Positions 34,624 to 43,184 of a stretch of 55,264 bases of DNA are shown here, in pieces. Source of the stretch: a virus; IMG/VR virus record IMGVR_UViG_3300042546_000342, positions 1-55,264 of that record; one strand, given 5' to 3'. The notes under the pieces are model-generated. The model did not search any database and was not told the origin of the DNA. It worked only from the letters and a program-made list of their open reading frames with translations. Position 1 is the stretch's first letter; each line of letters opens with the position of its first letter. The translations under genes were made by a program, and so were the position numbers.

Positions 34624-36267
34624 ATGAACCCTAATGTACGCACCGTAACAGACTTAACCACTATTCCATTATCTGTTGCTCAAGCAGGTACATTAACCCC
34701 TTTTGCGGGCGATGTTCTCTTACTAGAATATAGTGGAACGGCTGCTGCTTTAGATGCCATTCTTGTACAAGCGGGCGCAAATAAAGAGCAACAAAAAACA
34801 AGTTTATGGGTGTGGGATGGTACAAGCACCGCACCGTTTAATATTACAGCGTGGTTTGGTAAGTTTATTAAAGTGGATAGAGATGCTTCTGCCTACACGG
34901 GCGACTTTAACCTTATTGACAGCAAGTTATTCGGTTGGGAAGTGATTAGCACGGGCGATGGCACGGGTACGGTATCGGGAAGCGCAATAGGGGCATTAAA
35001 TACTATTTCATTTAAGCCTATTACTGATTTCTTTATTGACCCCGTAGTAGTAGAGGGTAACGCAGGGGATAATCTCACGGTGCTAGAGTTCTATAATTTA
35101 CAATCAAATTCAAGTAGCAATGTAAATGGTGTAGTTGCAACAAATATAGTATTCAGTCAACTTGAAACATTAATATCCACATCGCAATTAATAGCAGGAA
35201 GTTGGTATAAAATTACAGATTTCCAAACAGCTCATTATATTCAATTTTCCGATAGCATAGGTGATGAAGAAATACATACAGGAGCAATAGAGCCAATGCT
35301 TGTTCAAGCTGTTTCAAGCTCTGAACTTGCTACGGAAATTTGGTCAACTGTTTATCCAACTGATAAAATTACTTGGAAACCTATTTTTAATGATAGAGAT
35401 TACGATGCCGTACTAGGTCAATCAACAGGAGTTATCACTTCTCGTTACGACACTCTTTTAAAACTTTATAGAGATTACGATTGGAGAAATGTCATCTTTA
35501 GACGTTGGGAAACAGTAAGTGGTAGTGGTGATTATAATAATTATACTGACACAGGTTTTGCATTTCAAGATTTCCCTCCATTTTATTTAATTCTTGATAA
35601 TTTTGATACTTTTGATGTAAGCGTAGGTTCAGGGTTAGAAGGAGGTCAATCAAATCTTGGATTACCTTATCAATTAGATAATGTTGTATTTCAATCTCAA
35701 TGTGCTGTATCAAAAGTTTCAGTTGGGGCTACATCAACATTTCAAGAAATATTTACTGTAAATAATATTGATATATTGATTGACCAATTATGTCAATATG
35801 AATTTACAAACAATAACATTAAATACGTTCTTAGCAACCAATTTGATGGGGAAGTTAGAGATAATACTTTAATGGAGTTAGCTGAAAATGTTATAAGTGG
35901 TGTTTTTTTTGATAATATAGGGGCTTCTTTTGTAGAAAATAATATTGATGGTCAAGTCAGTAGTAATAATTTAGTGGAAGTAGCTGAAAATATTATAAGT
36001 GGTGGTTTTTTTAATAATATAGGAACTATTTTTTTAGAAAATAATATTGATGGCAATTTTATTAATAACAATTTTAGTTTTTTATATCAAAATGTTGTAA
36101 CAGGTGACATTAAAGAAAACTTATTTATGGCAAATATTCAAAGTAAAACATATACATCTACTGCGGGGATGCAGGCAGGTTCACCATCTGTTACACTTCT
36201 TGATGCAGTTGACGGAGATGTTGAGCAAATTTTATCAGGAGGAGTATTATCCTATGTAACATTCTAA
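34624..36267 (+). CDS. Tail fibre / receptor-binding protein candidate
   Basis: 547 residues. N-terminal ~155 residues (to about base 35090) have the GC and codon habit of the other structural genes and a Gly/Thr-rich beta pattern, suggesting a virion-anchoring part. After that, the DNA turns markedly AT-rich. The C-terminal part is a right-handed beta-helix-like series of N/I/G repeats, including two 34-residue units (AEN...GFFNNIG...ENNIDG). This mosaic of constant base and variable repetitive shaft is typical of receptor-binding fibres. Confidence 0.7.
   Translation: MNPNVRTVTDLTTIPLSVAQAGTLTPFAGDVLLLEYSGTAAALDAILVQAGANKEQQKTSLWVWDGTSTAPFNITAWFGKFIKVDRDASAYTGDFNLIDSKLFGWEVISTGDGTGTVSGSAIGALNTISFKPITDFFIDPVVVEGNAGDNLTVLEFYNLQSNSSSNVNGVVATNIVFSQLETLISTSQLIAGSWYKITDFQTAHYIQFSDSIGDEEIHTGAIEPMLVQAVSSSELATEIWSTVYPTDKITWKPIFNDRDYDAVLGQSTGVITSRYDTLLKLYRDYDWRNVIFRRWETVSGSGDYNNYTDTGFAFQDFPPFYLILDNFDTFDVSVGSGLEGGQSNLGLPYQLDNVVFQSQCAVSKVSVGATSTFQEIFTVNNIDILIDQLCQYEFTNNNIKYVLSNQFDGEVRDNTLMELAENVISGVFFDNIGASFVENNIDGQVSSNNLVEVAENIISGGFFNNIGTIFLENNIDGNFINNNFSFLYQNVVTGDIKENLFMANIQSKTYTSTAGMQAGSPSVTLLDAVDGDVEQILSGGVLSYVTF
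35881..36084 (+). repeat. Two tandem 102-bp repeats in the tail fibre gene
   Basis: Units start at GCTGAAAAT 35881 and 35983, exactly 102 bp apart. Both encode AEN.ISG.FF.NIG..F.ENNIDG with few differences, so the copies look recently duplicated or kept similar by recombination. Confidence 0.8.
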
Positions 36268-36279
36268 AATTATAAAAAC

Positions 36280-36555
36280 ATGAACATAGAAACACAAATA
36301 GCAAAAGAAAATACAGGAATGTTGCTTACATTTTGGGGAACAGTTTTTACATTTAAAGAACTATCAAGGAATAAACTATTCTCTAAATACATTATTAAAT
36401 CAAAAGAAACACCTATTACTCCTGATGGATGGGAACTAGGAAGCTACACTTTTTCTGAACCTAAGAAGGTTAAGATTAAAAAAGGTGAAAGCATTGATAA
36501 GGTAACAGATGAACTTGGAAATGTTTATTACGAAGTTACCTCAATAATAGTTTAA
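36280..36555 (+). CDS. Uncharacterised protein after the tail fibre (91 aa)
   Basis: 91 residues (MNIETQIAKENTGMLLTFWG..., ending VYYEVTSIIV), 12 bp after the fibre gene and sharing its AT-rich codon use, so it may be exchanged with it as a fibre chaperone or cap. No recognised domain. Confidence 0.6.
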   Translation: MNIETQIAKENTGMLLTFWGTVFTFKELSRNKLFSKYIIKSKETPITPDGWELGSYTFSEPKKVKIKKGESIDKVTDELGNVYYEVTSIIV

Positions 36556-36609
36556 CATTTTTTTGCAAAGAATTATTTGATAATGTTTGTTGGTATTACA
36601 TTTAGTACC

Positions 36610-36617
36610 TACATTTG
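36610..36617 (+). promoter_or_regulatory. -7 box TACATTTG at the start of the replication unit
   Basis: TAnnTTTG. It fixes the start of the following gene at ATG 36638, not at the upstream in-frame codon at 36587. Confidence 0.6.
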
Positions 36618-36637
36618 TGCAACCAAACGAACATTAC

Positions 36638-36856
36638 ATGGAAAAATACAATCAACTAAGAAAGCAATTTGAGAACGACATCAAGAAGTTGTTTCCGCTT
36701 TCTACCAACCTCGACATATCTATTACGATAGACCAAGTAAATGTTGAGGAATTGAAGTCGCTTAATCAGCCACTAGAGAAACGTAACTTATTTGGTGCTA
36801 TGGACTACATAGTAGCGAATGTGAGTAACGATGAGTTTCAGTCAGAGATTTTGTAA
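36638..36856 (+). CDS. Uncharacterised protein (72 aa)
   Basis: 72 residues from ATG 36638 (MEKYNQLRKQFENDIKKLFP...). Helical start, then a beta strand pair and an acidic end. First gene of the rightward replication operon. No family recognised. Confidence 0.6.
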   Translation: MEKYNQLRKQFENDIKKLFPLSTNLDISITIDQVNVEELKSLNQPLEKRNLFGAMDYIVANVSNDEFQSEIL

Positions 36857-36873
36857 CCAATAAAATAATATTT

Positions 36874-37101
36874 ATGATTAATCTAACAATTGGCGAACAC
36901 GAGCCACAAGAAATCAAGCCTTTCCCTAAACTTATGATTACTAAAGAAGGTTTGATAGTTTTTTTTGTTCAACCTAAAATTGGGGCGGTAATTGCTGCAA
37001 AAAGAGAACCAAAAGATGAAGCGATTTTAAGTTTTGCGAATGATTGGATAATGAGTTCTTTTGCCGATTATAATGGAGAAATAACGCTTAAAAACGCATA
37101 A
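36874..37101 (+). CDS. Uncharacterised protein (75 aa)
   Basis: 75 residues (MINLTIGEHEPQEIKPFPKL...). Small alpha/beta pattern; no recognised motif. Three bases before the RecB-like nuclease start, so probably co-translated. Confidence 0.55.
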   Translation: MINLTIGEHEPQEIKPFPKLMITKEGLIVFFVQPKIGAVIAAKREPKDEAILSFANDWIMSSFADYNGEITLKNA

Positions 37102-37104
37102 CCT

Positions 37105-38133
37105 ATGAATACAATAACCGACTTCTCAATGCGTGACGTATGGAATATGGCTTCCTTACGCCCCGACAGACCCCTAGTAGAACGTGACTACCTTTGGGCA
37201 TCACAACTCAATCAGCCTACCGTAGATAATTTTCTTTCGATGAAGGGAGAGAAACCTACCAACCCACCTAACGCACGTTCACGCAGAAAGTTCTTAGCGG
37301 GAAACATTTGGGAGGAGATACACTCTATACCTTTTAAGGCTATGGGTATTTATGTTAATTCACAAGAAGAAGTGTGGACGCACGGGCGCATCAAGGTAAA
37401 GGGTAAGCTAGATTTATTGGTTCACGGGAAACCCGACTACGAAAGGGCTAGATACCTTATATCTAATTTATTTTTTGAAGGTACAGTAAAGGACTATTTA
37501 TTAAATGTTGTTGATAGGTTCAATAATATGTATGGGGATAGTGATTTTGCGCCTATGGTCAGAGAGTGTAAGTCTTGTTCTTCTTATGTTTTTAATAAAG
37601 TTCATACAGGTGGACGAATTATAGGACACGAACTACAACTCTACCACTATTTAAAAGGCTTGAATTTACCACTAGGCTACGTTGACTATATTTCTAAGGA
37701 TGATACATTAATGGAAGAAGTCCGAGTTGAATACCCTAACAATGACTTGGAGATGCGCTACGAAAGAACTATTGACGAGTTGTACGATTACTTGGTACAC
37801 AACGAAAGACCGCCCGTATCACCTTTAATTGTTTGGGAAGGAAAATTTAACAGAAATTTTTATGTAGAATACAGCAATTACTTAACTTTGCTGTACGGAT
37901 TTGAAACACCCGAAGATTATAGGGCTTTTGTAAGCAAGACGGTCACATCGAGAAACGCTGTGTTAGCTAGATTAAAAAAGATTGAGAAAGGCGAAACGAC
38001 CCCAACGGGCAAACCGATAGTGCTGACTGATAAGAACAAGATAGCCCTAGAAGAAATCGAGAAAGCAGGGTTCAACGTAAAGGAACTCGTGGCTGATATG
38101 ATGGATATTGAAGAAGAAGAAGTAAACAATTAA
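37105..38133 (+). CDS. RecB/Cas4-like PD-(D/E)XK nuclease
   Basis: 342 residues. Nuclease motifs in order: GNIWEEIH (66-73, with E70/E71 and H73), GKLDLL (D103), ECK (E154-x-K156) and the RecB-type QxxxY (Q178, Y182). Such phage nucleases serve as exonucleases in recombination or nucleotide recycling. An SSB-like gene follows 11 bp downstream and a PrimPol-helicase lies in the same operon, which supports a replication/recombination role. No iron-sulphur cysteine cluster is evident, unlike Cas4. Confidence 0.82.
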   Translation: MNTITDFSMRDVWNMASLRPDRPLVERDYLWASQLNQPTVDNFLSMKGEKPTNPPNARSRRKFLAGNIWEEIHSIPFKAMGIYVNSQEEVWTHGRIKVKGKLDLLVHGKPDYERARYLISNLFFEGTVKDYLLNVVDRFNNMYGDSDFAPMVRECKSCSSYVFNKVHTGGRIIGHELQLYHYLKGLNLPLGYVDYISKDDTLMEEVRVEYPNNDLEMRYERTIDELYDYLVHNERPPVSPLIVWEGKFNRNFYVEYSNYLTLLYGFETPEDYRAFVSKTVTSRNAVLARLKKIEKGETTPTGKPIVLTDKNKIALEEIEKAGFNVKELVADMMDIEEEEVNN

Positions 38134-38144
38134 ATTAAATAAAA

Positions 38145-38519
38145 ATGGCAGAAAAAGTAACAATCACAGAAAGCTCGTTTCAAAAAGAAGTAGATTTGAA
38201 ACACGGAAAGTTTTATTCCTTTAACATCAAGATTAAGGGTCAGCCTCACAGCTACAACTACTTGAGCAAGTCTAACCCACAAACCAAGTTTGTAGTAGGA
38301 CAAGAAGTAGAAGCGGAACTTACCCAAAACGACAAAGGCTATTGGAACATCAAGCCCGTTCAGTCAGGCGGTGGTTTCGGTGGAGGCGGTGGCGCAAAAT
38401 GGGACGACATGAAAAAAGGTTTCGCCTACTTGGGTGCTATGACACTACTTGCTAACGACAAAATAACTAAAGAACAAGTTGACGCTACAATTAAAGCGGC
38501 ACTAGAAAGATATTTATAG
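38145..38519 (+). CDS. Probable single-stranded DNA-binding protein
   Basis: 124 residues. The N-terminal ~75 residues fit an OB-fold (KFYSFNIKIKG, then QEVEAELTQNDKGYWNIKPV), followed by a flexible glycine linker (GGGFGGGGG) and a helical C-terminus. The usual acidic DDxxF tip is absent; it ends ALERYL. Position right after the RecB-like nuclease supports ssDNA binding. Confidence 0.65.
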   Translation: MAEKVTITESSFQKEVDLKHGKFYSFNIKIKGQPHSYNYLSKSNPQTKFVVGQEVEAELTQNDKGYWNIKPVQSGGGFGGGGGAKWDDMKKGFAYLGAMTLLANDKITKEQVDATIKAALERYL

Positions 38520-38574
38520 GGTAGGCGCAGGAAAAAATGAAAGTCAAAGCATCACAGACTACCATAACACTTGC

Positions 38575-38582
38575 TATATTTG
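38575..38582 (+). promoter_or_regulatory. -7 box TATATTTG for a second candidate small RNA
   Basis: TAnnTTTG inside a 212-bp gene-free gap, about 150 bp before the next ATG. Transcription would begin near 38587. Confidence 0.55.
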
Positions 38583-38586
38583 AAAT

Positions 38587-38720
38587 TAAGGTTACTTCGA
38601 GTATGTTCTTAACCCCCATCTTTTGATAGGGTATAGTATAGGTAAACCCCGTGCGCTGTAATCATTCATACAGGAATGGTAGTTAGACCGCTTGTTGGGT
38701 GCGAGAACCCAACGCTTTTT
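38587..38720 (+). ncRNA. Candidate structured small RNA, ~135 nt
   Basis: Gene-free stretch with promoter and terminator. Four hairpins can be drawn by eye: GGTTA/TAACC (38590-38594, 38610-38614) enclosing TACT-tcg-AGTA (38593-38603; these two are partly alternative); CCCATC/GATaGGG (38615-38631); CTGTA/TACAG (38656-38673); and the final GTTGGGT/ACCCAAC terminator. No reading frame of note and no recognised family. It could be a trans-acting RNA or, if readthrough occurs, a 5' control element for the 129-aa gene. Confidence 0.55.
38694..38720 (+). terminator. Rho-independent terminator of the candidate RNA
   Basis: Perfect 7-bp stem GTTGGGT (38694-38700) / ACCCAAC (38707-38713), loop GCGAGA, then GCTTTTT. 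It lies 12 bp before the next start codon, so it may also act as an attenuator. Confidence 0.8.
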
Positions 38721-38731
38721 AAAATTATATT

Positions 38732-39121
38732 ATGAGCCTAATAATTTCAAGCAACGACTTAAAAGTGTACGTTGAACAAGTACAGCAGATACTCACCTTA
38801 CAGCTATCATCGGACAACGTGGATGCGCTACGAGAACACATAATGGACGTATGCAACGTGGCTTCTAACATCCCTTTGATGCAAGCTAGTGCTAAATACT
38901 ACTTGGAGCAAAAGAAAAAAGAAGTGATACCCGAAGCGGCTGAAAAGGGCTACACGCCATTGGTCACTAAGGAATACATCAACTCCCTTTGCGCCCCCGA
39001 ACTATCCATCTACGAGTTAATCAAGGAACAAGGTAGCGAGTTGGACAAGCGCAGACAGAGTATAGTGACTTTAATCAGTTACGAAAAGAAATTAATTGAA
39101 GCATCAATGCAAACACGATAA
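38732..39121 (+). CDS. Uncharacterised helical protein (129 aa)
   Basis: 129 residues (MSLIISSNDLKVYVEQVQQIL...), almost fully helical with a short central turn (KGYTPLVTKEY). No family recognised. It is in the replication operon, directly downstream of a terminator-like hairpin that could tune its expression. Confidence 0.65.
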   Translation: MSLIISSNDLKVYVEQVQQILTLQLSSDNVDALREHIMDVCNVASNIPLMQASAKYYLEQKKKEVIPEAAEKGYTPLVTKEYINSLCAPELSIYELIKEQGSELDKRRQSIVTLISYEKKLIEASMQTR

Positions 39122-39131
39122 AACTAAAAAA

Positions 39132-39377
39132 ATGGAACTAGAACTACCAATTTTTCACTACGGTGAAGACACTTTGAAACTTGTTGAATTAGAACTTGAA
39201 GTTGACTTAGAGGATTTAGAACTCAAGCCTATCACCTTCTACCACATAGACGGCATTGGCTCTTATTTTGAGGGTGACACGGAATATTCTGTGGTGTTTT
39301 CATCGGGAAAAGAATTTCTTTGTCCATTTAATTATATGGAATTGAAAAAATTTGTTAAAGAGGCAAGAACTCTTTGA
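39132..39377 (+). CDS. Uncharacterised acidic protein (81 aa)
   Basis: 81 residues from ATG 39132, chosen over the upstream in-frame ATG at 39096 because it follows the previous stop and an A-rich leader. Acidic (LELEVDLEDLELKP), likely small alpha/beta fold. Function unknown. Confidence 0.55.
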   Translation: MELELPIFHYGEDTLKLVELELEVDLEDLELKPITFYHIDGIGSYFEGDTEYSVVFSSGKEFLCPFNYMELKKFVKEARTL

Positions 39378-39422
39378 GAGTACAAAACTATTCATCAATA
39401 TTGCACTACTAAAAAATAATCT

Positions 39423-39629
39423 ATGAAAACTCCGCAAGAAAGACTACAAAAAGACTTAACAGACTATGTTAAAGCAATGCACACTCAAGAAGAATGTGCG
39501 GGATTTATTGATGGGTACGAACAAGCGTGTAGATACTATCCATTTGAGTTTATATGTATAGGTATTGTAATAGGTGTCGCCATTTCTATTTTTTCTTTCT
39601 TTGTACTAATATCATTTTTAATAAACTAA
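39423..39629 (+). CDS. Small tail-anchored membrane protein (68 aa)
   Basis: 68 residues: a helical soluble N-terminus (QERLQKDLTDYVKAMHTQEE) and one C-terminal membrane helix (FICIGIVIGVAISIFSFFVLI). Function unknown. Confidence 0.55.
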   Translation: MKTPQERLQKDLTDYVKAMHTQEECAGFIDGYEQACRYYPFEFICIGIVIGVAISIFSFFVLISFLIN

Positions 39630-39632
39630 CCT

Positions 39633-39905
39633 ATGAAAAGCTACCAAGACCACCTATTCACATCCAACGGCAAAACCTACTCCGCAGACTTCAACCTATA
39701 CGATGATGCCGATATTTATATCATAAGAATAGCGGTAGAAAACGAAGAGGACGAGTGCTTTGACACGCTCATTGAGGAAGAATTAATCGACAATATTGAC
39801 GAACAACTCAAGAGGAGATTAATTGAGAGTATTCAGGAAGAATACGATGCGGTGGTCGAAGCGCACGAAATGGATTTGCAGATTAGAAAAACCTTTGGAA
39901 GATGA
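39633..39905 (+). CDS. Uncharacterised acidic protein (90 aa)
   Basis: 90 residues, strongly acidic (YDDADIYIIRIAVENEEDECFD), with a C-terminal helix. Stop overlaps the next start (ATGA), so translation is coupled. No family recognised. Confidence 0.6.
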   Translation: MKSYQDHLFTSNGKTYSADFNLYDDADIYIIRIAVENEEDECFDTLIEEELIDNIDEQLKRRLIESIQEEYDAVVEAHEMDLQIRKTFGR

Positions 39906-40267
39906 AAAACAGATTAGAAATATTGTACGACAAAATGCCATTCACATTCTGTGTGGTAGTAACTAGAAATATGTGGGGCAAACATTCAGCTATTATCGCT
40001 GACTTCAAGCAACTAAAGAAATTTTACTACGAAGCAAGCGAGGGAAGGATAAACTTTGAACTCCGATTGAGCCGATTTAATAAGTTGTATCCCATTATCA
40101 ACACGATTGGCGAACTCGAAATGACAGAGGACGAGCAAGAGTGGTTGCTGAAAAACAAGAGTAAGTTCAAGGAGATTAATACTAAGCATGGTACTATCTA
40201 CGAAACACCAAACATATCATTCAGAGATAATTACCACGCAATAAACGGGAGGGTAGTAGCATTATGA
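39902..40267 (+). CDS. Uncharacterised protein upstream of the primase (121 aa)
   Basis: 121 residues (MKNRLEILYDKMPFTFCVVV...). Overlaps both neighbours by ATGA, so it is translationally coupled to the PrimPol-helicase and may be a partner. No recognised domain. Confidence 0.65.
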   Translation: MKNRLEILYDKMPFTFCVVVTRNMWGKHSAIIADFKQLKKFYYEASEGRINFELRLSRFNKLYPIINTIGELEMTEDEQEWLLKNKSKFKEINTKHGTIYETPNISFRDNYHAINGRVVAL

Positions 40268-42165
40268 CGTTGATAGAAGCAGGTAGGATATATTATAATT
40301 GGGGTTACTCGGTAGCGTTCTGCGATGACAAGAAAAAGCCTCTAGGAAGTTGGAAGAAAGCTCAAGAGAAACTAATCGAACCCAAAGAGAAGGACGCTTT
40401 CGGGGCGCACGGGGTGGGGATGATATGCGGTAAGGTAAGCGGAAACCTAGAAGTGATAGACATTGATTTAAAATACGATGTTACGGGTACGCTATACGAC
40501 AGAATTAAGGGAGAAATTAAGTCGTTGCCATTCGCTCACAACTTTCTAGTAGAAACGTCAACTAACAAAGGCATCCACTTTTACTACAAGTGCGAGGCGG
40601 TTGAGGGGAACATCGCCCTATCAAGAAGGTACGCCACAGAAGAAGAACTAAAGGTCAATCCAAAGGAGAAGGTGAAGGTGCTGATTGAAACACGAGGCGA
40701 GGGTGGGTACATAGTCTGCGCCCCGACACAAGGGTATCAGATTACTAGCAAGAAATCAATCTCATTCAAGGACGTACCGACCATCACGCCAAAAGAGAGA
40801 GAACAACTCCACAACATTTTAAAGAAGTTCGACCAAACAAATCTTTGGACAAAGAAGGAAGTTCTAGCACCGATAGCACGGGGCAAGAAGTTAGCCTCGT
40901 CCCCTTTTGATGCTTTCAATATGGACGGTGACGTTCCTAGACTACTCGAAGAAGCGGGATGGACTTATGTGGAAACAGAGGGGAATAATATGAGGTTCAG
41001 ACGGGCGGGGCAAACGGATAGCAGAACGTCAGCAGATTGGCACACAGATAAGAGGATATTCTTCTGCTTTACTTCATCAAGTGAGTTTGAGCCTAGTCGT
41101 GGTTACAACCCCGTACAAGTGTTTGTTATGCTCAAGTACGGCAGTCTTAACAAAGAAACTTACTCGGAAGCGGCTAAAGAGTTGATGAAGATGGGCTACG
41201 GAGATACCATGCCCGAATTGGATGCGATAGATAAGCAGATTGAAGCCGACACAACGGGAACTTACCTAGCAGACGACAGCGAAGCAGACGAGTTCTTGGA
41301 AGCATATCGCAATGATAACTTACAGATGGGTGTTGGTATCGGTATGCCATCGCTAGACCATAATTGGGTATTCAAACCCGCTTCATTTAATATGATTGGT
41401 GGTATGGCGAACATCGGAAAGACCGATAGTTTTCTGTGGTGGCTGACTATGTTAAGTAAAAGACACGGCTTCAATTGGATGGTGTGTTCGATGGAGAACG
41501 ATATTGGAGAGATATTCAAAGTGATAATCGAATACTACTTGTCCAAGCCCATTAAAAAGATTGACAATAACGAATACATCCAAGCTAAGGCGTGGGCTAA
41601 GAAGCATTTTACGGTGTTCTCCAACAAAAGAATATACACCTACCACGATGTACTCAACTCGGCTATAAAGGAGGCTAAGAAAAAGGCTTATGCAGGTTTG
41701 TTGATTGACCCATTGTCCGCCCTTGAGTACGATGTCAAAGAGTTGAAGTTGTACGGAGAGTACCGCTACAACTACCGAATGGCTACGGAGTTCCGCTTGT
41801 TCACCAAGAATACTAAGATAAGTGTGTTTGCTTTGGCGCACCCGAACACAGAAGCAAACAAGAGAATGAAGAACGGATACCCCGAAGCCCCTTATGCGGC
41901 TGATATTGAATACGGCAGTATGTGGAACAATCGTTGCGATAATTTCCTTACTTTGCACAGAAGAATTAGCCACCCTACGGAGTGGTTTATTACCGAGTGG
42001 CACGTCAGAAAGATTAAGAGTAAATTTTCGGGCGGTAACATCACGAGCGAACCGATTAGACTAGAAAGAAACGTGAACTGCTACTACACCGACCTTTACG
42101 GGGCTGTTGGAGAAGTATCTTATCACAATGAACCGCAAAGCGAAGAAGAAGAAGCACCATTTTAA
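40264..42165 (+). CDS. PrimPol-DnaB-like primase/helicase
   Basis: 633 residues. N-terminal PrimPol domain (bifunctional primase/polymerase): DID catalytic pair (D66, D68) and GIHFYY (H105), then EGGYIVCAP (about 146-154). A linker domain (about 225-315) follows. C-terminal RecA-fold helicase: Walker A GGMANIGKT (K386, T387), Walker B LLIDP (D482) and a conserved AHPNTE (H526) motif of DnaB-like phage helicases. It would unwind and prime phage DNA. No separate DNA polymerase is present in the window. Confidence 0.9.
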   Translation: MTLIEAGRIYYNWGYSVAFCDDKKKPLGSWKKAQEKLIEPKEKDAFGAHGVGMICGKVSGNLEVIDIDLKYDVTGTLYDRIKGEIKSLPFAHNFLVETSTNKGIHFYYKCEAVEGNIALSRRYATEEELKVNPKEKVKVLIETRGEGGYIVCAPTQGYQITSKKSISFKDVPTITPKEREQLHNILKKFDQTNLWTKKEVLAPIARGKKLASSPFDAFNMDGDVPRLLEEAGWTYVETEGNNMRFRRAGQTDSRTSADWHTDKRIFFCFTSSSEFEPSRGYNPVQVFVMLKYGSLNKETYSEAAKELMKMGYGDTMPELDAIDKQIEADTTGTYLADDSEADEFLEAYRNDNLQMGVGIGMPSLDHNWVFKPASFNMIGGMANIGKTDSFLWWLTMLSKRHGFNWMVCSMENDIGEIFKVIIEYYLSKPIKKIDNNEYIQAKAWAKKHFTVFSNKRIYTYHDVLNSAIKEAKKKAYAGLLIDPLSALEYDVKELKLYGEYRYNYRMATEFRLFTKNTKISVFALAHPNTEANKRMKNGYPEAPYAADIEYGSMWNNRCDNFLTLHRRISHPTEWFITEWHVRKIKSKFSGGNITSEPIRLERNVNCYYTDLYGAVGEVSYHNEPQSEEEEAPF

Positions 42166-42174
42166 ATTATATAT

Positions 42175-42846
42175 ATGAAAATAGCACTATTATCATCAGT
42201 ATTCGGAGGACACGACACCTCGAAAGAAGTACCCGCCCAAGAAGGGTTTGAGTACAAGACTTTTTTCTTTAACGAGGACAACAGCAGACCGTTTCCCAAT
42301 CTTAATGACAGACTAAAGTCCAAGTATTACAAGTGCCAATCGCACAGAGTGGAAGAACTCAAGGAATACGACCTACATTGTTGGGTGGACGGTAGCGTAC
42401 AAATAACAAGCCCGTTGTTCCTAAAAGATATGGCTACTAGATTACTAGAAAGCGGTGGGGATATAGTTATTGGCAAACATAATCAACGAGAATGTATCTA
42501 CGATGAATTAGACGTAGTTATTAACTCTAAAGACGAGTATTTGACATCAAGGTACGCCAATCAGCAGTTACCCCTTGAACGAGCGTTCTATGTGGAGCAA
42601 GGACACCCGCCTAAATGGGGGCTATGGTCGTGCGGAATATGGATGAGGCACAACGGAATAAAAATGAACGAAGCCTTCGACCTTTGGTGGGATATTAACA
42701 TCACATATTCATACTTTGACCAACCCGCTTTTTGTTACTCTATGCGGAAGCACGGAATTAACATAGTCCAAGCACCGTATATCGAGAAAGGCGATGTATT
42801 TAAGAACGATTATTTTTATAGACTAGAACACAATAAAATAGCATGA
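42175..42846 (+). CDS. TOD1/MUCI70-like (DUF616) glycosyltransferase
   Basis: 223 residues. Matches the family pattern: N-terminal FGGHD, YKCQSHR, a CWVDGSVQI catalytic DG region (about 68-76), and GKHNQRECIYDE (about 98-109). Later SCGIWMRH and DQPAF are also typical. Acts on an unknown sugar acceptor. Next to two further glycosyltransferases; coupled by ATGA to the downstream gene. Possible targets are host surface, virion or modified DNA. Confidence 0.8.
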   Translation: MKIALLSSVFGGHDTSKEVPAQEGFEYKTFFFNEDNSRPFPNLNDRLKSKYYKCQSHRVEELKEYDLHCWVDGSVQITSPLFLKDMATRLLESGGDIVIGKHNQRECIYDELDVVINSKDEYLTSRYANQQLPLERAFYVEQGHPPKWGLWSCGIWMRHNGIKMNEAFDLWWDINITYSYFDQPAFCYSMRKHGINIVQAPYIEKGDVFKNDYFYRLEHNKIA

Positions 42847-43184
42847 ACCAAGAAGAATTAGCCAAAGAACTATCGCAGAGTTTATTCAGACAGACTTACT
42901 TAATGAAGATGCTACACATCGAGCATCAGACTTTCTTGAAGTTTAAGGGGTTGAATAGCGGATTTAAAAACACCCTAGCTATGCTCGTGAACGGATTTAA
43001 GAACGGAATTGAGCGATTAAAAGACTATATGCCTAACTCTAGGAAAGCCTTTGAGCAGGAGATGGCTATGAGCGAAGAAAAGATGATGGCTTTGTCCAAT
43101 ATCTTCTCGGTGCTTATTCTGCTACCTTTGGAAGATGTGGAAAAGATTGAAGAGCAATGTAACGACATAAAAAAATCAATATGA
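42843..43184 (+). CDS. Uncharacterised helical protein (113 aa)
   Basis: 113 residues (MNQEELAKELSQSLFRQTYLMKM...), all helical. Overlaps both glycosyltransferase genes by ATGA, so it is made in step with them; it could be a scaffold partner. No family recognised. Confidence 0.6.
   Translation: MNQEELAKELSQSLFRQTYLMKMLHIEHQTFLKFKGLNSGFKNTLAMLVNGFKNGIERLKDYMPNSRKAFEQEMAMSEEKMMALSNIFSVLILLPLEDVEKIEEQCNDIKKSI

Noticed and set aside
36587-36637. Extended start of the 72-aa gene
   Set aside because: The -7 box at 36610-36617 lies inside the extension, so the message starts downstream of it.
38587-38720. tRNA in the 38.5-38.7 kb gap
   Set aside because: No cloverleaf with a GTTCRANYC T-loop and CCA-accepting stem could be built; the 3' hairpin ends in a T-run as a terminator.
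41452-42003. 183-residue frame opposite the PrimPol-helicase
   Set aside because: Antisense to clear catalytic motifs of the helicase and with no promoter.
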